Shown: positions 1-5,869, counted from the first letter of the stretch. The stretch: 7,766 nt of DNA from an uncultured Verrucomicrobiota bacterium (GCA_937894535.1 CALBHI010000511.1:1-7766), one strand, 5' to 3'. A program made the numbers and translations. The notes: generated by a model from the letters alone, not told the origin.

Positions 1-383
1 TCCAGCAGGGCCAGCACCCAGCGCGCGGCGTCGATGCGCCGCTCCGGAAACCGTGACGGATCGATCACCCATCCCGCCTCGGTGCGCTTTGCCTCCTTGA
101 TCTGTTCCCATCCGGGCACCGCGTCGCCGGCCAGCGCCACCCCCACCCCCGGGGTCCAACGGCGCAACTGGGACGGGGCGAACGGATAGTACTGGAACAG
201 GAAATCCATCACCGGGTGCTTCACCCCGCGGCCCGCGCGGTCAAGGTGCGGGCCGAGCACCGGATCCAGCGCGGCCTGGTGGCGGGCGATGAGGGCGCGC
301 CAGTCCGCCTCGGCAAGGGTCGAGCCTTCGTCCGGCAGCAAGATAACCGGGGCGGGCGATGAAGCGGACACTGGCGCATGCAT
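1..383 (-). CDS. Partial protein of the family annotated '3-methyladenine DNA glycosylase' (N-terminal 127 residues)
   Basis: This frame is open from an ATG at 383-381 to the left edge of the window, so the C-terminus is missing. An in-frame TGA lies a short way upstream, so the start is local. The first ~20 residues are Ala/Pro/Ser-rich. They are followed by a charged helix (residues ~25-50) and the most recognisable stretch, HPVMDFLFQYYPFAPSQLRR, near residues 57-76, with a Trp-Thr-Pro-Gly just after. From memory, the pattern HPVxDFLFxYYxFxPxxLxRWxPG marks a family that databases often label 3-methyladenine DNA glycosylase in actinobacteria and Verrucomicrobia. I know of no experimental proof for that label, and no helix-hairpin-helix is visible in this fragment. 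If the label holds, the role would be base-excision repair of alkylated DNA in the cytoplasm. No clear Shine-Dalgarno precedes the ATG. The gene is divergent from the 408-1094 gene, separated by 24 bp. Confidence 0.6.
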   Translation of the reverse strand, partial: MHAPVSASSPAPVILLPDEGSTLAEADWRALIARHQAALDPVLGPHLDRAGRGVKHPVMDFLFQYYPFAPSQLRRWTPGVGVALAGDAVPGWEQIKEAKRTEAGWVIDPSRFPERRIDAARWVLALL

Positions 384-407
384 GGTGTGTCGTGTACCAT
401 ATCGGAG
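384..407. promoter_or_regulatory. Very short divergent start region with overlapping -10-like boxes
   Basis: Only 24 bp separate the two divergent start codons chosen here. They contain taccata (395-401), which reads TACCAT on the plus strand (7 nt before the ATG at 408) and TATGGT on the minus strand (12 nt before the ATG at 383). Both match four of six bases of a TATAAT -10 box. Convincing -35 boxes were not seen; on the plus strand the spot 17 bp upstream reads TGGCGC. Any promoter for either gene must extend into the neighbour's coding region. This is an inference from weak motifs. Confidence 0.25.
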
Positions 408-1094
408 ATGGACGACAAAGCGTCATTTGATTTCTGGTATGCCGTGAACAACACCGAAGTGCTGATCCAGCCGAAGCAGGTGCTGGAGACCTTCGGAACG
501 ACCACGGTGTACTACCACCTCGTCGCCGAGACGATGGATTCGGTCAACCAGGTGCGGGTGCGCGAGGGCAAGATCCACGCCTTCCGCCCGCAGATCATCA
601 CCCCCGACGCACTCGGCCAGACCCTGCTCGAAGGCTTCGGCGAGGAACAGGCCGGGCACTACCTGAGCTGGCTGCGCGAACACCAGGAGCACCTCGTGCT
701 GCTCAAGTACGGGTTTTCGGTGCGCAAGGAATCGCTCAACGAACACATTGTGACCGACACGGTGGCCAACGTGCTCGACCGGGTGCGCCCGGATGTCGAG
801 GGCAGCCCGCATCCGCTGCACGCATTGATCCACGGGGTGGACGAACCGTGGGAGGTCTGCCTGCTGCAATTGCTGGTCGAGGTGGTTCAGCAGTCGGTCG
901 CCGCCAATGCCCGCGACCTGCGTGCGGATCCGCAGGGGGTGCGGCACCGGATCGACCGGATGTTCCGCGACGCCGCGAAAAACCCGGAGCACATCCCCGC
1001 GTTGTCGCACGCCCTCAAGCAGGCCGGGGTGTTCAAGGACTACGAGGACCGGTTTTTCGCCCTGGTGCGCGGGGCCCGGGGGATCGGTCCGTGA
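408..1094 (+). CDS. Conserved protein of unknown function (FWYAVNNTEV family)
   Basis: This is a 228-residue soluble protein with no signal peptide and no membrane helix. I do not know its function. The N-terminus has a motif around residues 8-18 (FDFWYAVNNTE), followed by LETFGTTTVYYHLV (26-39) and VREGKIHAFRPQIITP (51-66). The middle has YGFSVRKESLNEH (101-113), and the C-terminus ends in a helical part with DYEDRFFALVR (211-221). I recall similar proteins of about this length in verrucomicrobial genomes, always hypothetical. The ATG at 408 was chosen because the conserved part begins a few residues later. An in-frame ATG at 378 would add ten residues and place the two divergent starts directly back to back. 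GGAG sits immediately before the 408 ATG, too close for a normal ribosome site, so the start is uncertain. The stop overlaps the next gene's GTG by 4 bp (GTGA), which suggests translational coupling. Confidence 0.8.
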   Translation: MDDKASFDFWYAVNNTEVLIQPKQVLETFGTTTVYYHLVAETMDSVNQVRVREGKIHAFRPQIITPDALGQTLLEGFGEEQAGHYLSWLREHQEHLVLLKYGFSVRKESLNEHIVTDTVANVLDRVRPDVEGSPHPLHALIHGVDEPWEVCLLQLLVEVVQQSVAANARDLRADPQGVRHRIDRMFRDAAKNPEHIPALSHALKQAGVFKDYEDRFFALVRGARGIGP

Positions 1095-1357
1095 TCGACC
1101 TCCGCCAACGGCGGCCGCCCCCGCCCACCCGCGAGGAATTGCTGGCGCGGCAAGCGGAACGGCAGGAGCGGATCGAGACCGCCTCGCGGTTTCCGTGGAT
1201 GGCGCTGGTCGTGGTCATGATCGCCGTGCTGATGGCCATCGCCGTTACCGGCGGCGGCGCGGTTTCGCTGATGGTCGCCCTGTTCGTCGCCATCATCCTG
1301 CTCGCCCGCCGCTTCCGTCCCCCGCCCCCGCCCCCGGCGCGGCCGAAGCCGCGCTGA
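1091..1357 (+). CDS. Small two-helix membrane protein with proline-rich ends, unknown function
   Basis: This gene encodes 88 residues from a GTG start whose TGA overlap (GTGA) couples it to the upstream gene. A GGGGGA stretch about 7 nt before the GTG fits a ribosome site and supports this start over the longer open frame running antisense-phase into the neighbour. The protein has a PPPP run at residues 9-12, then a charged helix rich in Glu, Arg and Gln (14-33). Two hydrophobic segments follow at about 34-53 and 57-72, split by a Gly-Gly-Gly turn. The tail is basic and proline-rich (RRFR, then six prolines, then ARPKPR). By the positive-inside rule both ends would be cytoplasmic. I do not recognise a family. 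The overlap suggests it works with, or is co-expressed with, the soluble FWYAVNNTEV protein, possibly anchoring something at the membrane; that is inference only. Confidence 0.7.
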   Translation: MIDLRQRRPPPPTREELLARQAERQERIETASRFPWMALVVVMIAVLMAIAVTGGGAVSLMVALFVAIILLARRFRPPPPPPARPKPR

Positions 1358-1374
1358 TCGGCGCCCGATCAGCG
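1352..1374. terminator. Bidirectional hairpin containing both stop codons of a convergent gene pair
   Basis: A perfect 10-bp stem (1352-1361 pairing with 1365-1374) closes a 3-nt loop. The left arm contains the plus-strand TGA (1355-1357) and the right arm contains the minus-strand stop (1369-1371). On the plus strand it is followed, after a GC patch, by a short T-rich stretch (gtttgtt, from about 1380). On the minus strand no T-tract follows. It could end transcription from the left, or simply block read-through from both sides. The structure is seen directly; terminator activity is inferred. Confidence 0.45.
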
Positions 1375-1842
1375 GCCGCGTTTGTTGCGATTCGGGTGGG
1401 TCAGCCAGTATCCGGCCGCCAGTGAGATCACCAGCGCGGCAATGCCGAGCAGCGCCAGGGGAGGAACATCCTTGTACTCCAGCATGATCACTTTGCGGGT
1501 CAGCGCGATCATCGCCACCATGAACACCGCCTCGACCCGGATGGTGTGCTCGGTCAGGTAACTCTTCACGGTATCGAGCAATTCAAGGCCGATCAGGATC
1601 ATCATGAAGAAGCTGAACAGCTCCATCATTTCATTGATGGTGAGCCAATCGAACGGCGGTGCGATCAGGTCCTGGATCAGGAACCACATCAGTTCCAGGG
1701 TGGCGATCCCGATGGTCAGCATCATCATGCCGACCAGCAGGCGCATCACCACGCTCTCAAACCAATGGAGCATACGTTGCATGAACTGATCGAAATGTTC
1801 GGCCCGCGGCGGCACTTCCGGGATGTCGGGTTCGTGTTTCAT
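1369..1842 (-). CDS. PsiE-family (phosphate-starvation-inducible E) inner-membrane protein
   Basis: This is a 157-residue integral membrane protein. The most family-specific part is LELLDTVKSYLTEHTIRVE (residues ~86-104), followed by ALTRKVIMLEYK (~113-124); together these are the signature of PsiE-like proteins (Pfam PF06146). Hydrophobic segments lie at about 32-58, 70-91, 104-120 and 127-147, giving four helices. The N-terminus is acidic and proline-containing and the C-terminus is basic (NRNKRGR). In E. coli psiE is induced by phosphate starvation and also responds to cAMP-CRP, but its molecular role is unknown. Here no pho-box-like direct repeat is seen in the 51 bp upstream, so phosphate control cannot be claimed. 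An AGGGTG ribosome site lies 5 nt before the ATG. The gene follows the GNAT-nitrilase gene on the same strand but could have its own promoter. Confidence 0.88.
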   Translation of the reverse strand: MKHEPDIPEVPPRAEHFDQFMQRMLHWFESVVMRLLVGMMMLTIGIATLELMWFLIQDLIAPPFDWLTINEMMELFSFFMMILIGLELLDTVKSYLTEHTIRVEAVFMVAMIALTRKVIMLEYKDVPPLALLGIAALVISLAAGYWLTHPNRNKRGR

Positions 1843-1867
1843 GACGACACCCTACCACAGGGCTCCA

Positions 1868-1892
1868 CCCGGCGAAAGCGCAACCGGCCGGG
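1868..1892 (-). terminator. Hairpin just after the GNAT-nitrilase stop codon
   Basis: CCCGGC (1868-1873) is complementary to GCCGGG (1887-1892), giving a 6-bp GC stem with a 13-nt loop that begins 1 nt past the stop of the 1894-3453 gene. No T-tract follows on the minus strand, so it may only attenuate transcription into the PsiE-family gene. The loop contains a TTGCGC element that could instead be part of a promoter for that gene. Confidence 0.28.
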
Positions 1893-1893
1893 C

Positions 1894-3453
1894 TCAGATC
1901 GACTTCGACTTCCCGTCTTCGCGGTAGGTGATGGCGTAGAGGTCCTGGCGGCGGTCGTTCCAGTTGTTGGTGGTGCCGCGGTAGCGGTGGCGGCGCAGGA
2001 GTTCGATGTCGACATCGTGGACGACGATGGTCTCGATGTTGGGGTTGCACTCGGCGGCGATGGCGTCGCGGCTGAACGCGAAGTCGGCGGGGGTGAAGAT
2101 GCCCGACTGCGCGTAGTGGATGTCGGCGTTGTTGACGAAGGGCAGGTTGCCAACCGCGCCGGCCACCGCGACGTAGACGTGGTTTTCGACGCAGCGGGCG
2201 AGCGAACAGTGGCGCACCCGCAGGTAGCCGAAGCGTTCGTCGGTGTTGAACGGGACGAAGATGATCTGCGCGCCCTTCTGGGCGGCGATGCGCGAGAGTT
2301 CGGGAAACTCGATGTCGTAGCAGATCTGGATGTTGATGCGGCCGCAATCGGTGTCGAACACCTCGACCTTGTCGCCGCCGGCCACGCCCCACCACTTCCA
2401 CTCGGCGGGGGTGACGTGGATCTTGTACTGCTTGCCGATCGTGCCGTCGCGGCGGAACAGGTAGGCGATGTTGTAGAGGGTGCCGTCCTCGAGGGCGAAC
2501 TGCGAGCCGCCGATGATGTTGACGTTGTGGCGGATGGCGTAGCCGCTGAACATCTCCAGATACTGCGGGGTGAACTCGGCGAGTTTGCGCGCGGCATCGC
2601 TCGGCCGCTTGGTGTCGCAGAAGGACAGGAGCTGGGTGGTGATCAGTTCGGGAAACAGGACAAAATCGCATTTGTAGTCGGACGCGGTATCGACAAAGTA
2701 TTCACACTGTTTGGCGAATTCCTTGAAGTTCTTCACCGTGCGCATCTCGTACTGGACGGCGGCGATGCGCACGACCTGGACCGGACGGATGGCCCGTTTC
2801 TTGTAGGGGCGGTAATCGACGTTGGTCCATTCGAGGTAGGTGGCCCAACCGGCGCTGTCCTCGTCGGACGGCAGGTATTCGGGGATTAGCTGCTTCAGTT
2901 CGAATCCGTTGGAGAGCTGGGTGGTCAGCACCGGATCGTACAGGGTCTTGTCCTCGACCTTTTCGGCGTATTCGTGGGCGGTCATGCGGGTGCGGTGGTC
3001 GTGGTAACCGGGGATGCGGCCGCCGATGACGATGCCCTTGAGGTTGCGTTCGCGGACGAGGTTCTTGCGCGCGTCGTAGAGGCGGCGGGCGAGTTTCATG
3101 CCCTGGAAGTGCGGATCGACCATGATCTCGATGCCATACAGGGTGTCGCCGTTTCCGTCGTGGTTGCGGATGAAGCCGTTGTCGGAGATCTCCTTCCAGT
3201 TGTGCCAGTCGGAGTAGAGATCGAAATCGACGATCAGGCTGGTGGCCGAGGCAACGATCTGCTGGTCGTACACGATGCAAAACTGCCCTTCGGGAAAGTG
3301 GGCGAGCTGGCTGTCGAACTGGTCGCGGGTCCACTCGGTCATGCCGGGGAAGCATCGTCGCTGAAGGGCAACGATGGCATCAAAGTCGCCGGCCTCGAGG
3401 GTACGCAGGGCGATGTGGCTCTCGAACTCGCGGAGGTCGATGGATTCGTTCAT
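1894..3453 (-). CDS. Fusion of GNAT acetyltransferase and carbon-nitrogen hydrolase (nitrilase superfamily)
   Basis: This gene encodes a 519-residue two-domain cytoplasmic enzyme. Residues ~15-145 form a GNAT domain with the acetyl-CoA-binding region GIEIMVDPHFQGMKLARRLY (107-126), where Gln-Gly-Met-Lys-Leu-Ala takes the place of the usual R/QxxGxG/A loop. Residues ~227-485 form a nitrilase-superfamily domain with an intact triad: Glu269 in FPEL, Lys344 in QYKIH and Cys378 in QICYDIEFPE. A second conserved acid, Glu351, lies after the lysine. The architecture and length match the bifunctional GNAT/carbon-nitrogen hydrolase proteins typified by Bacillus subtilis YhcX (about 510 residues). Substrates are not established; amide or nitrile hydrolysis combined with N-acyl transfer is a family-based guess. 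The start is set by AAGGAAA just upstream, and an ORF extension of 46 residues is rejected. The start lies 2 bp after the nth stop, so the two are almost certainly co-transcribed. Confidence 0.92.
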   Translation of the reverse strand: MNESIDLREFESHIALRTLEAGDFDAIVALQRRCFPGMTEWTRDQFDSQLAHFPEGQFCIVYDQQIVASATSLIVDFDLYSDWHNWKEISDNGFIRNHDGNGDTLYGIEIMVDPHFQGMKLARRLYDARKNLVRERNLKGIVIGGRIPGYHDHRTRMTAHEYAEKVEDKTLYDPVLTTQLSNGFELKQLIPEYLPSDEDSAGWATYLEWTNVDYRPYKKRAIRPVQVVRIAAVQYEMRTVKNFKEFAKQCEYFVDTASDYKCDFVLFPELITTQLLSFCDTKRPSDAARKLAEFTPQYLEMFSGYAIRHNVNIIGGSQFALEDGTLYNIAYLFRRDGTIGKQYKIHVTPAEWKWWGVAGGDKVEVFDTDCGRINIQICYDIEFPELSRIAAQKGAQIIFVPFNTDERFGYLRVRHCSLARCVENHVYVAVAGAVGNLPFVNNADIHYAQSGIFTPADFAFSRDAIAAECNPNIETIVVHDVDIELLRRHRYRGTTNNWNDRRQDLYAITYREDGKSKSI

Positions 3454-3455
3454 GG

Positions 3456-4121
3456 CTATTTCCTTGTGGCGACCGGCCGGGTGCGGGCGGGGAACAGGGT
3501 GCGGCAGAGCAGACAGACCGTGCCATCGCATCCGCGCGCCGTGCAGTGTTCGCGCCCGTACAGGATGATCTGGATGTGCAGCTTGTTCCACCGCGCTTCC
3601 GGGAACAAGGCCTTGAGGTCGGCCTCGGTCTGGACGACGTTTTTACCGCTGGTGAGTTTCCACCGCTGGGCGAGCCGGTGGATGTGGGTATCGACCGGGA
3701 AAGCGGGCACGCCGAAGGCCTGGGCCATCACCACCGAGGCGGTCTTGTGGCCGACGCCGGGCAGCGCCTCCAGTGCGGCGAAGTCGGCCGGGACCTGACC
3801 GCCGTGGCGTTCGAGCAGCAGGACGGAGAGTCCGTGAATGGCCTTCGACTTGGCGGGCGAGAGGCCGCAGGGTCGGATGATCGCCGCGATCTCGGACACC
3901 GGCAGGCGGGCCATCGCGGCGGGATCGGCGGCGCGGGCGAAGAGCTGCGGCGTTACCAGGTTCACGCGGGCGTCGGTGCATTGGGCCGAGAGCAACACGG
4001 CGACCAGCAGGGTGTAGGGATCGCGGTGATCGAGCGGAACGCGGACGTCGGGGTAGAGGGATTCCAGGGTGCGGTCGATGATTGCCGCGCGGGCGAGGCG
4101 TTCCTGCTTAACGGAAGGCAT
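3456..4121 (-). CDS. nth: Endonuclease III (DNA glycosylase/AP lyase)
   Basis: This is a 221-residue base-excision repair enzyme that removes oxidised pyrimidines from DNA and nicks the abasic site. The helix-hairpin-helix is LPGVGHKTA (residues 120-128) with the catalytic Lys126. The catalytic Asp144 is in FPVDTHIHRLAQR (141-153). The early LLSAQCTD (43-50), with SAQ in the usual place, is typical of the family, and the length is close to the E. coli enzyme (211). The odd part is the C-terminal cysteine cluster. Cysteines at 193, 198, 203 and 206 give a C-X4-C-X4-C-X2-C spacing instead of the classic C-X6-C-X2-C-X5-C of the [4Fe-4S] loop, so cluster binding is possible but not assured. The ATG at 4121 overlaps the secreted-protein gene by 14 bp; only a weak GGA ribosome site is seen, consistent with coupling. 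Confidence 0.95.
   Translation of the reverse strand: MPSVKQERLARAAIIDRTLESLYPDVRVPLDHRDPYTLLVAVLLSAQCTDARVNLVTPQLFARAADPAAMARLPVSEIAAIIRPCGLSPAKSKAIHGLSVLLLERHGGQVPADFAALEALPGVGHKTASVVMAQAFGVPAFPVDTHIHRLAQRWKLTSGKNVVQTEADLKALFPEARWNKLHIQIILYGREHCTARGCDGTVCLLCRTLFPARTRPVATRK
3459..3465 (-). promoter_or_regulatory. Ribosome binding site inside the last codons of nth
   Basis: AAGGAAA on the minus strand lies 5 nt before the ATG at 3453-3451. It is made from the final Arg-Lys codons of nth and the base before them. It fixes the start of the GNAT-nitrilase gene and means that ribosomes finishing nth can reinitiate directly. Confidence 0.7.
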
Positions 4122-4542
4122 TGGTCCAGCTCACCGGAGCCGTGCTGGCCCGGGTCCACACCACGACGGCGGCACCGGCCGGGATGACGAAGTCCGAGGC
4201 ATCCCCTTCCCCGCCGGTGATGAACCAGTAGGTTCCGCCCTCGCGGCTGTTCAGCCAGATGCGGGCCAGCGGGGCGGCGTTCATCACGTCGCGGTTGGCG
4301 AAAATGCGGATCTCGTCCGATTTTGGGACCACCGGTCCGGCGGCCAGGCCCGCCTCGCGCAAGCCGGTGTCCTTCACCGCCATCGCCGCCGGGGCGTCAT
4401 AGGTTACGACATGAAACAGGCCACCGGGCGCCAGCGTATCGCCGGTATACTCCACGACCTTGTCCTGGAGGGCATCCGCGGCCATCAGGGGCGCGCTGCC
4501 CAGACCCAGCACAATCAACAACAGGGGGAGGATGGTTTTCAT
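4108..4542 (-). CDS. Small secreted protein of unknown function, first gene of the nth operon
   Basis: This gene encodes 144 residues from the ATG at 4542-4540. MKT is followed by a hydrophobic core (LPLLLIVLGLG, residues 5-15) and a likely signal-peptidase site near Ala21-Ala22. The mature part (~122 residues) is small-residue rich and looks beta-rich, with GLFHVVTYDAP (41-51), KSDEIRIFANRD (74-85), GGTYWFITGGEG (102-113) and a final PAGAAVVVWTRAS (121-133). It has no cysteines and no anchor. It loosely resembles repeat-type exported proteins common in Verrucomicrobia, but I cannot assign a family. The longer in-frame start at 4581 would put an Arg-rich stretch before the signal peptide and is less likely. 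GAGGG precedes the chosen ATG closely. A secreted protein at the head of an operon with a DNA-repair enzyme is unusual, so the link may be only transcriptional. Confidence 0.75.
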   Translation of the reverse strand: MKTILPLLLIVLGLGSAPLMAADALQDKVVEYTGDTLAPGGLFHVVTYDAPAAMAVKDTGLREAGLAAGPVVPKSDEIRIFANRDVMNAAPLARIWLNSREGGTYWFITGGEGDASDFVIPAGAAVVVWTRASTAPVSWTNAFR

Positions 4543-4577
4543 GCCCTCATCGTACCGCCGTCGCCGGGAAAGTGCAA
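4543..4577 (-). promoter_or_regulatory. Candidate promoter for the secreted protein-nth-GNAT/nitrilase operon
   Basis: Read on the minus strand, TTGCAC (4577-4572) and TACGAT (4554-4549) are separated by exactly 17 bp. They match three and four of the six consensus bases of sigma-70-type -35 and -10 boxes. The -10-like box ends only 6 nt before the ATG at 4542, so a transcript starting at the usual distance would be leaderless or nearly so. Alternatively the true start of translation or transcription lies elsewhere. Confidence 0.35.
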
Positions 4578-4678
4578 CCATGGCCGGGCAGGATGACCCC
4601 CGTAAAGCCTCGGGTCGGCATCCCCTCCCGCGTTACAACGCATGGAACAATCCGCTAACCCGCACAGCTACACCGGGC

Positions 4679-4707
4679 TTGCGCTGCCATCGGCTTCACC
4701 CTATGGT
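4679..4707 (+). promoter_or_regulatory. Candidate promoter for the TPR gene
   Basis: TTGCGC (4679-4684) and TATGGT (4702-4707) are spaced 17 bp apart and match three and four of six consensus bases. The -10-like box ends 10 nt before the ATG at 4718, implying a very short leader. It overlaps the alternative ATG at 4703, which argues mildly for the 4718 start. This is pattern-level evidence only. Confidence 0.35.
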
Positions 4708-4717
4708 TTCTCGGGTC

Positions 4718-5857
4718 ATGAGTTCCAACGTCTATCACAAGCAACCCCAGCCTTCCCGCAACCGCCGGGACCGCGTGGTGGTCATCGATGGGCCGTCCAA
4801 GCCGGGAGCGCCGTTGAACGATCCGGATGGCAAGGCCAACCAGAACACCCAGAAAACGATCCGCATCCTGATCCTGCTGGTCGTCTTCATGGGCGGTTTC
4901 CTGTTTGCCAGCATCAAGATTCTCGAAGTGCTGTGGGGCCGGAAAGACCGTTCGGTGCGGCGGATCACCATCAGCCAACCGGTGGAATCCCAACCGGCGG
5001 TGTTATCCCGCCCCGCCACCGCCGCCCCGTCAACACCGGCGACGGTAACGGTGGAACCGGTCGCGCCGACGACCCCCGAGACGGATCCGATGCGCCGCAT
5101 GAACCGCACGACCTCGGAAACGGTGGATACCATCTACCGCTGGGGCAAGGTGCTGGAGGACGCGGGCGAATTCGACGGGGCGCTGGCCCGGTACCGTGAA
5201 GCGCTGGATGTCGACCCCGGCAACGTGACCGTGCTCGCGCAGATCGGCCGGTTGACCATCAAGCTCGGTCAGTATGGCGAAGCCGTACGGTCGCTGCAAA
5301 AAGCCATCGAGGGCGCCAACAACAATCCGGACATCATGAACGACCTGGGCGTGGCCTTGACCTTCGACGGCCAGCCCCGCGAGGCCGTCATGCTGTATGA
5401 CCGATTGCTGAAGGCCCAGCCCGATTACGAAGCCGCGCTCTTCAACAAGGGCTACGCGCTCGTTCAGATGCGTGACTACTCCAGCGCACGACCGTTGCTG
5501 GAGGAATACATCAACCGCAAGCCGGATGCCGCCATGGCGTTTGGTGTGCTGGCCGTGCTCGAGCTCGCGGAGAAAAACCACGACAAGGCCCTGTTGCTCC
5601 TCGATAAATCCATCGCATTGTCGCCCGGCTGGAGCATGCCCTACCTTGATGCGGCGGCGATCTGCGCCTCCATCGGCCGCACCAGCCAAGCCTTGGAATA
5701 CCTGACCCGGGCGCTGGATGTGACCTCCCCCAGCGATGTCTACCGCCACCTGCAAACCGAGGCTTTTCGCGACATCCGGGTCAGCGAGGAAGGCATCGCG
5801 TTCGAACGCGTACTGGCCGAGCGGGCCCGCGAACGGCTGCAGCCGCCTGCGCCCTGA
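4718..5857 (+). CDS. Membrane-anchored tetratricopeptide repeat (TPR) protein
   Basis: This is a 379-residue protein. Residues 1-47 are polar and basic, and a single membrane helix spans ~49-67 (ILILLVVFMGGFLFASIKI). A Pro/Thr/Ala-rich linker (~87-123) leads to about six TPR-like helix pairs over ~136-338: GKVLEDAGEFDGALARYREA, LGQYGEAVRSLQKAI, DGQPREAVMLYDRLL, MRDYSSARPLLEEYI, EKNHDKALLLLDKSI and IGRTSQALEYLTRAL. With no signal peptide and a basic N-terminus, the TPR part is probably outside the cytoplasmic membrane (type II topology). Such proteins act as scaffolds for envelope or secretion complexes, but no partner can be named. The start is ATG 4718; an in-frame ATG at 4703 would add five residues, and neither has a strong ribosome site. 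The gene ends 12 bp from the convergent stop at 5870. Residues 349-379 form a separate charged helix. Confidence 0.85.
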   Translation: MSSNVYHKQPQPSRNRRDRVVVIDGPSKPGAPLNDPDGKANQNTQKTIRILILLVVFMGGFLFASIKILEVLWGRKDRSVRRITISQPVESQPAVLSRPATAAPSTPATVTVEPVAPTTPETDPMRRMNRTTSETVDTIYRWGKVLEDAGEFDGALARYREALDVDPGNVTVLAQIGRLTIKLGQYGEAVRSLQKAIEGANNNPDIMNDLGVALTFDGQPREAVMLYDRLLKAQPDYEAALFNKGYALVQMRDYSSARPLLEEYINRKPDAAMAFGVLAVLELAEKNHDKALLLLDKSIALSPGWSMPYLDAAAICASIGRTSQALEYLTRALDVTSPSDVYRHLQTEAFRDIRVSEEGIAFERVLAERARERLQPPAP

Positions 5858-5869
5858 GGCATCAACCGG

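Noticed and set aside
1546..2889. A 447-codon plus-strand open frame antisense to the PsiE-family and GNAT-nitrilase genes
   Set aside because: Its translation is a run of Val, Ala, Gly, Asp and Glu with no domain. It lies opposite a gene with an intact catalytic triad, so it is a product of GC-rich third positions.
3454..3591. A 46-residue N-terminal extension of the GNAT-nitrilase starting at 3591
   Set aside because: It overlaps nth deeply and has no family similarity, whereas the ATG at 3453 has an AAGGAAA ribosome site and begins right before the GNAT domain.
2974..3798. Plus-strand open frame spanning the nth/GNAT-nitrilase junction, and the related frame at 3546-4187
   Set aside because: Both are antisense to well-supported genes and have shadow-type composition with no domain signature.
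4460..4717. An 86-residue N-terminal extension of the TPR protein starting at 4460
   Set aside because: It would run through the secreted-protein gene and the divergent promoter region, with shadow-like composition.
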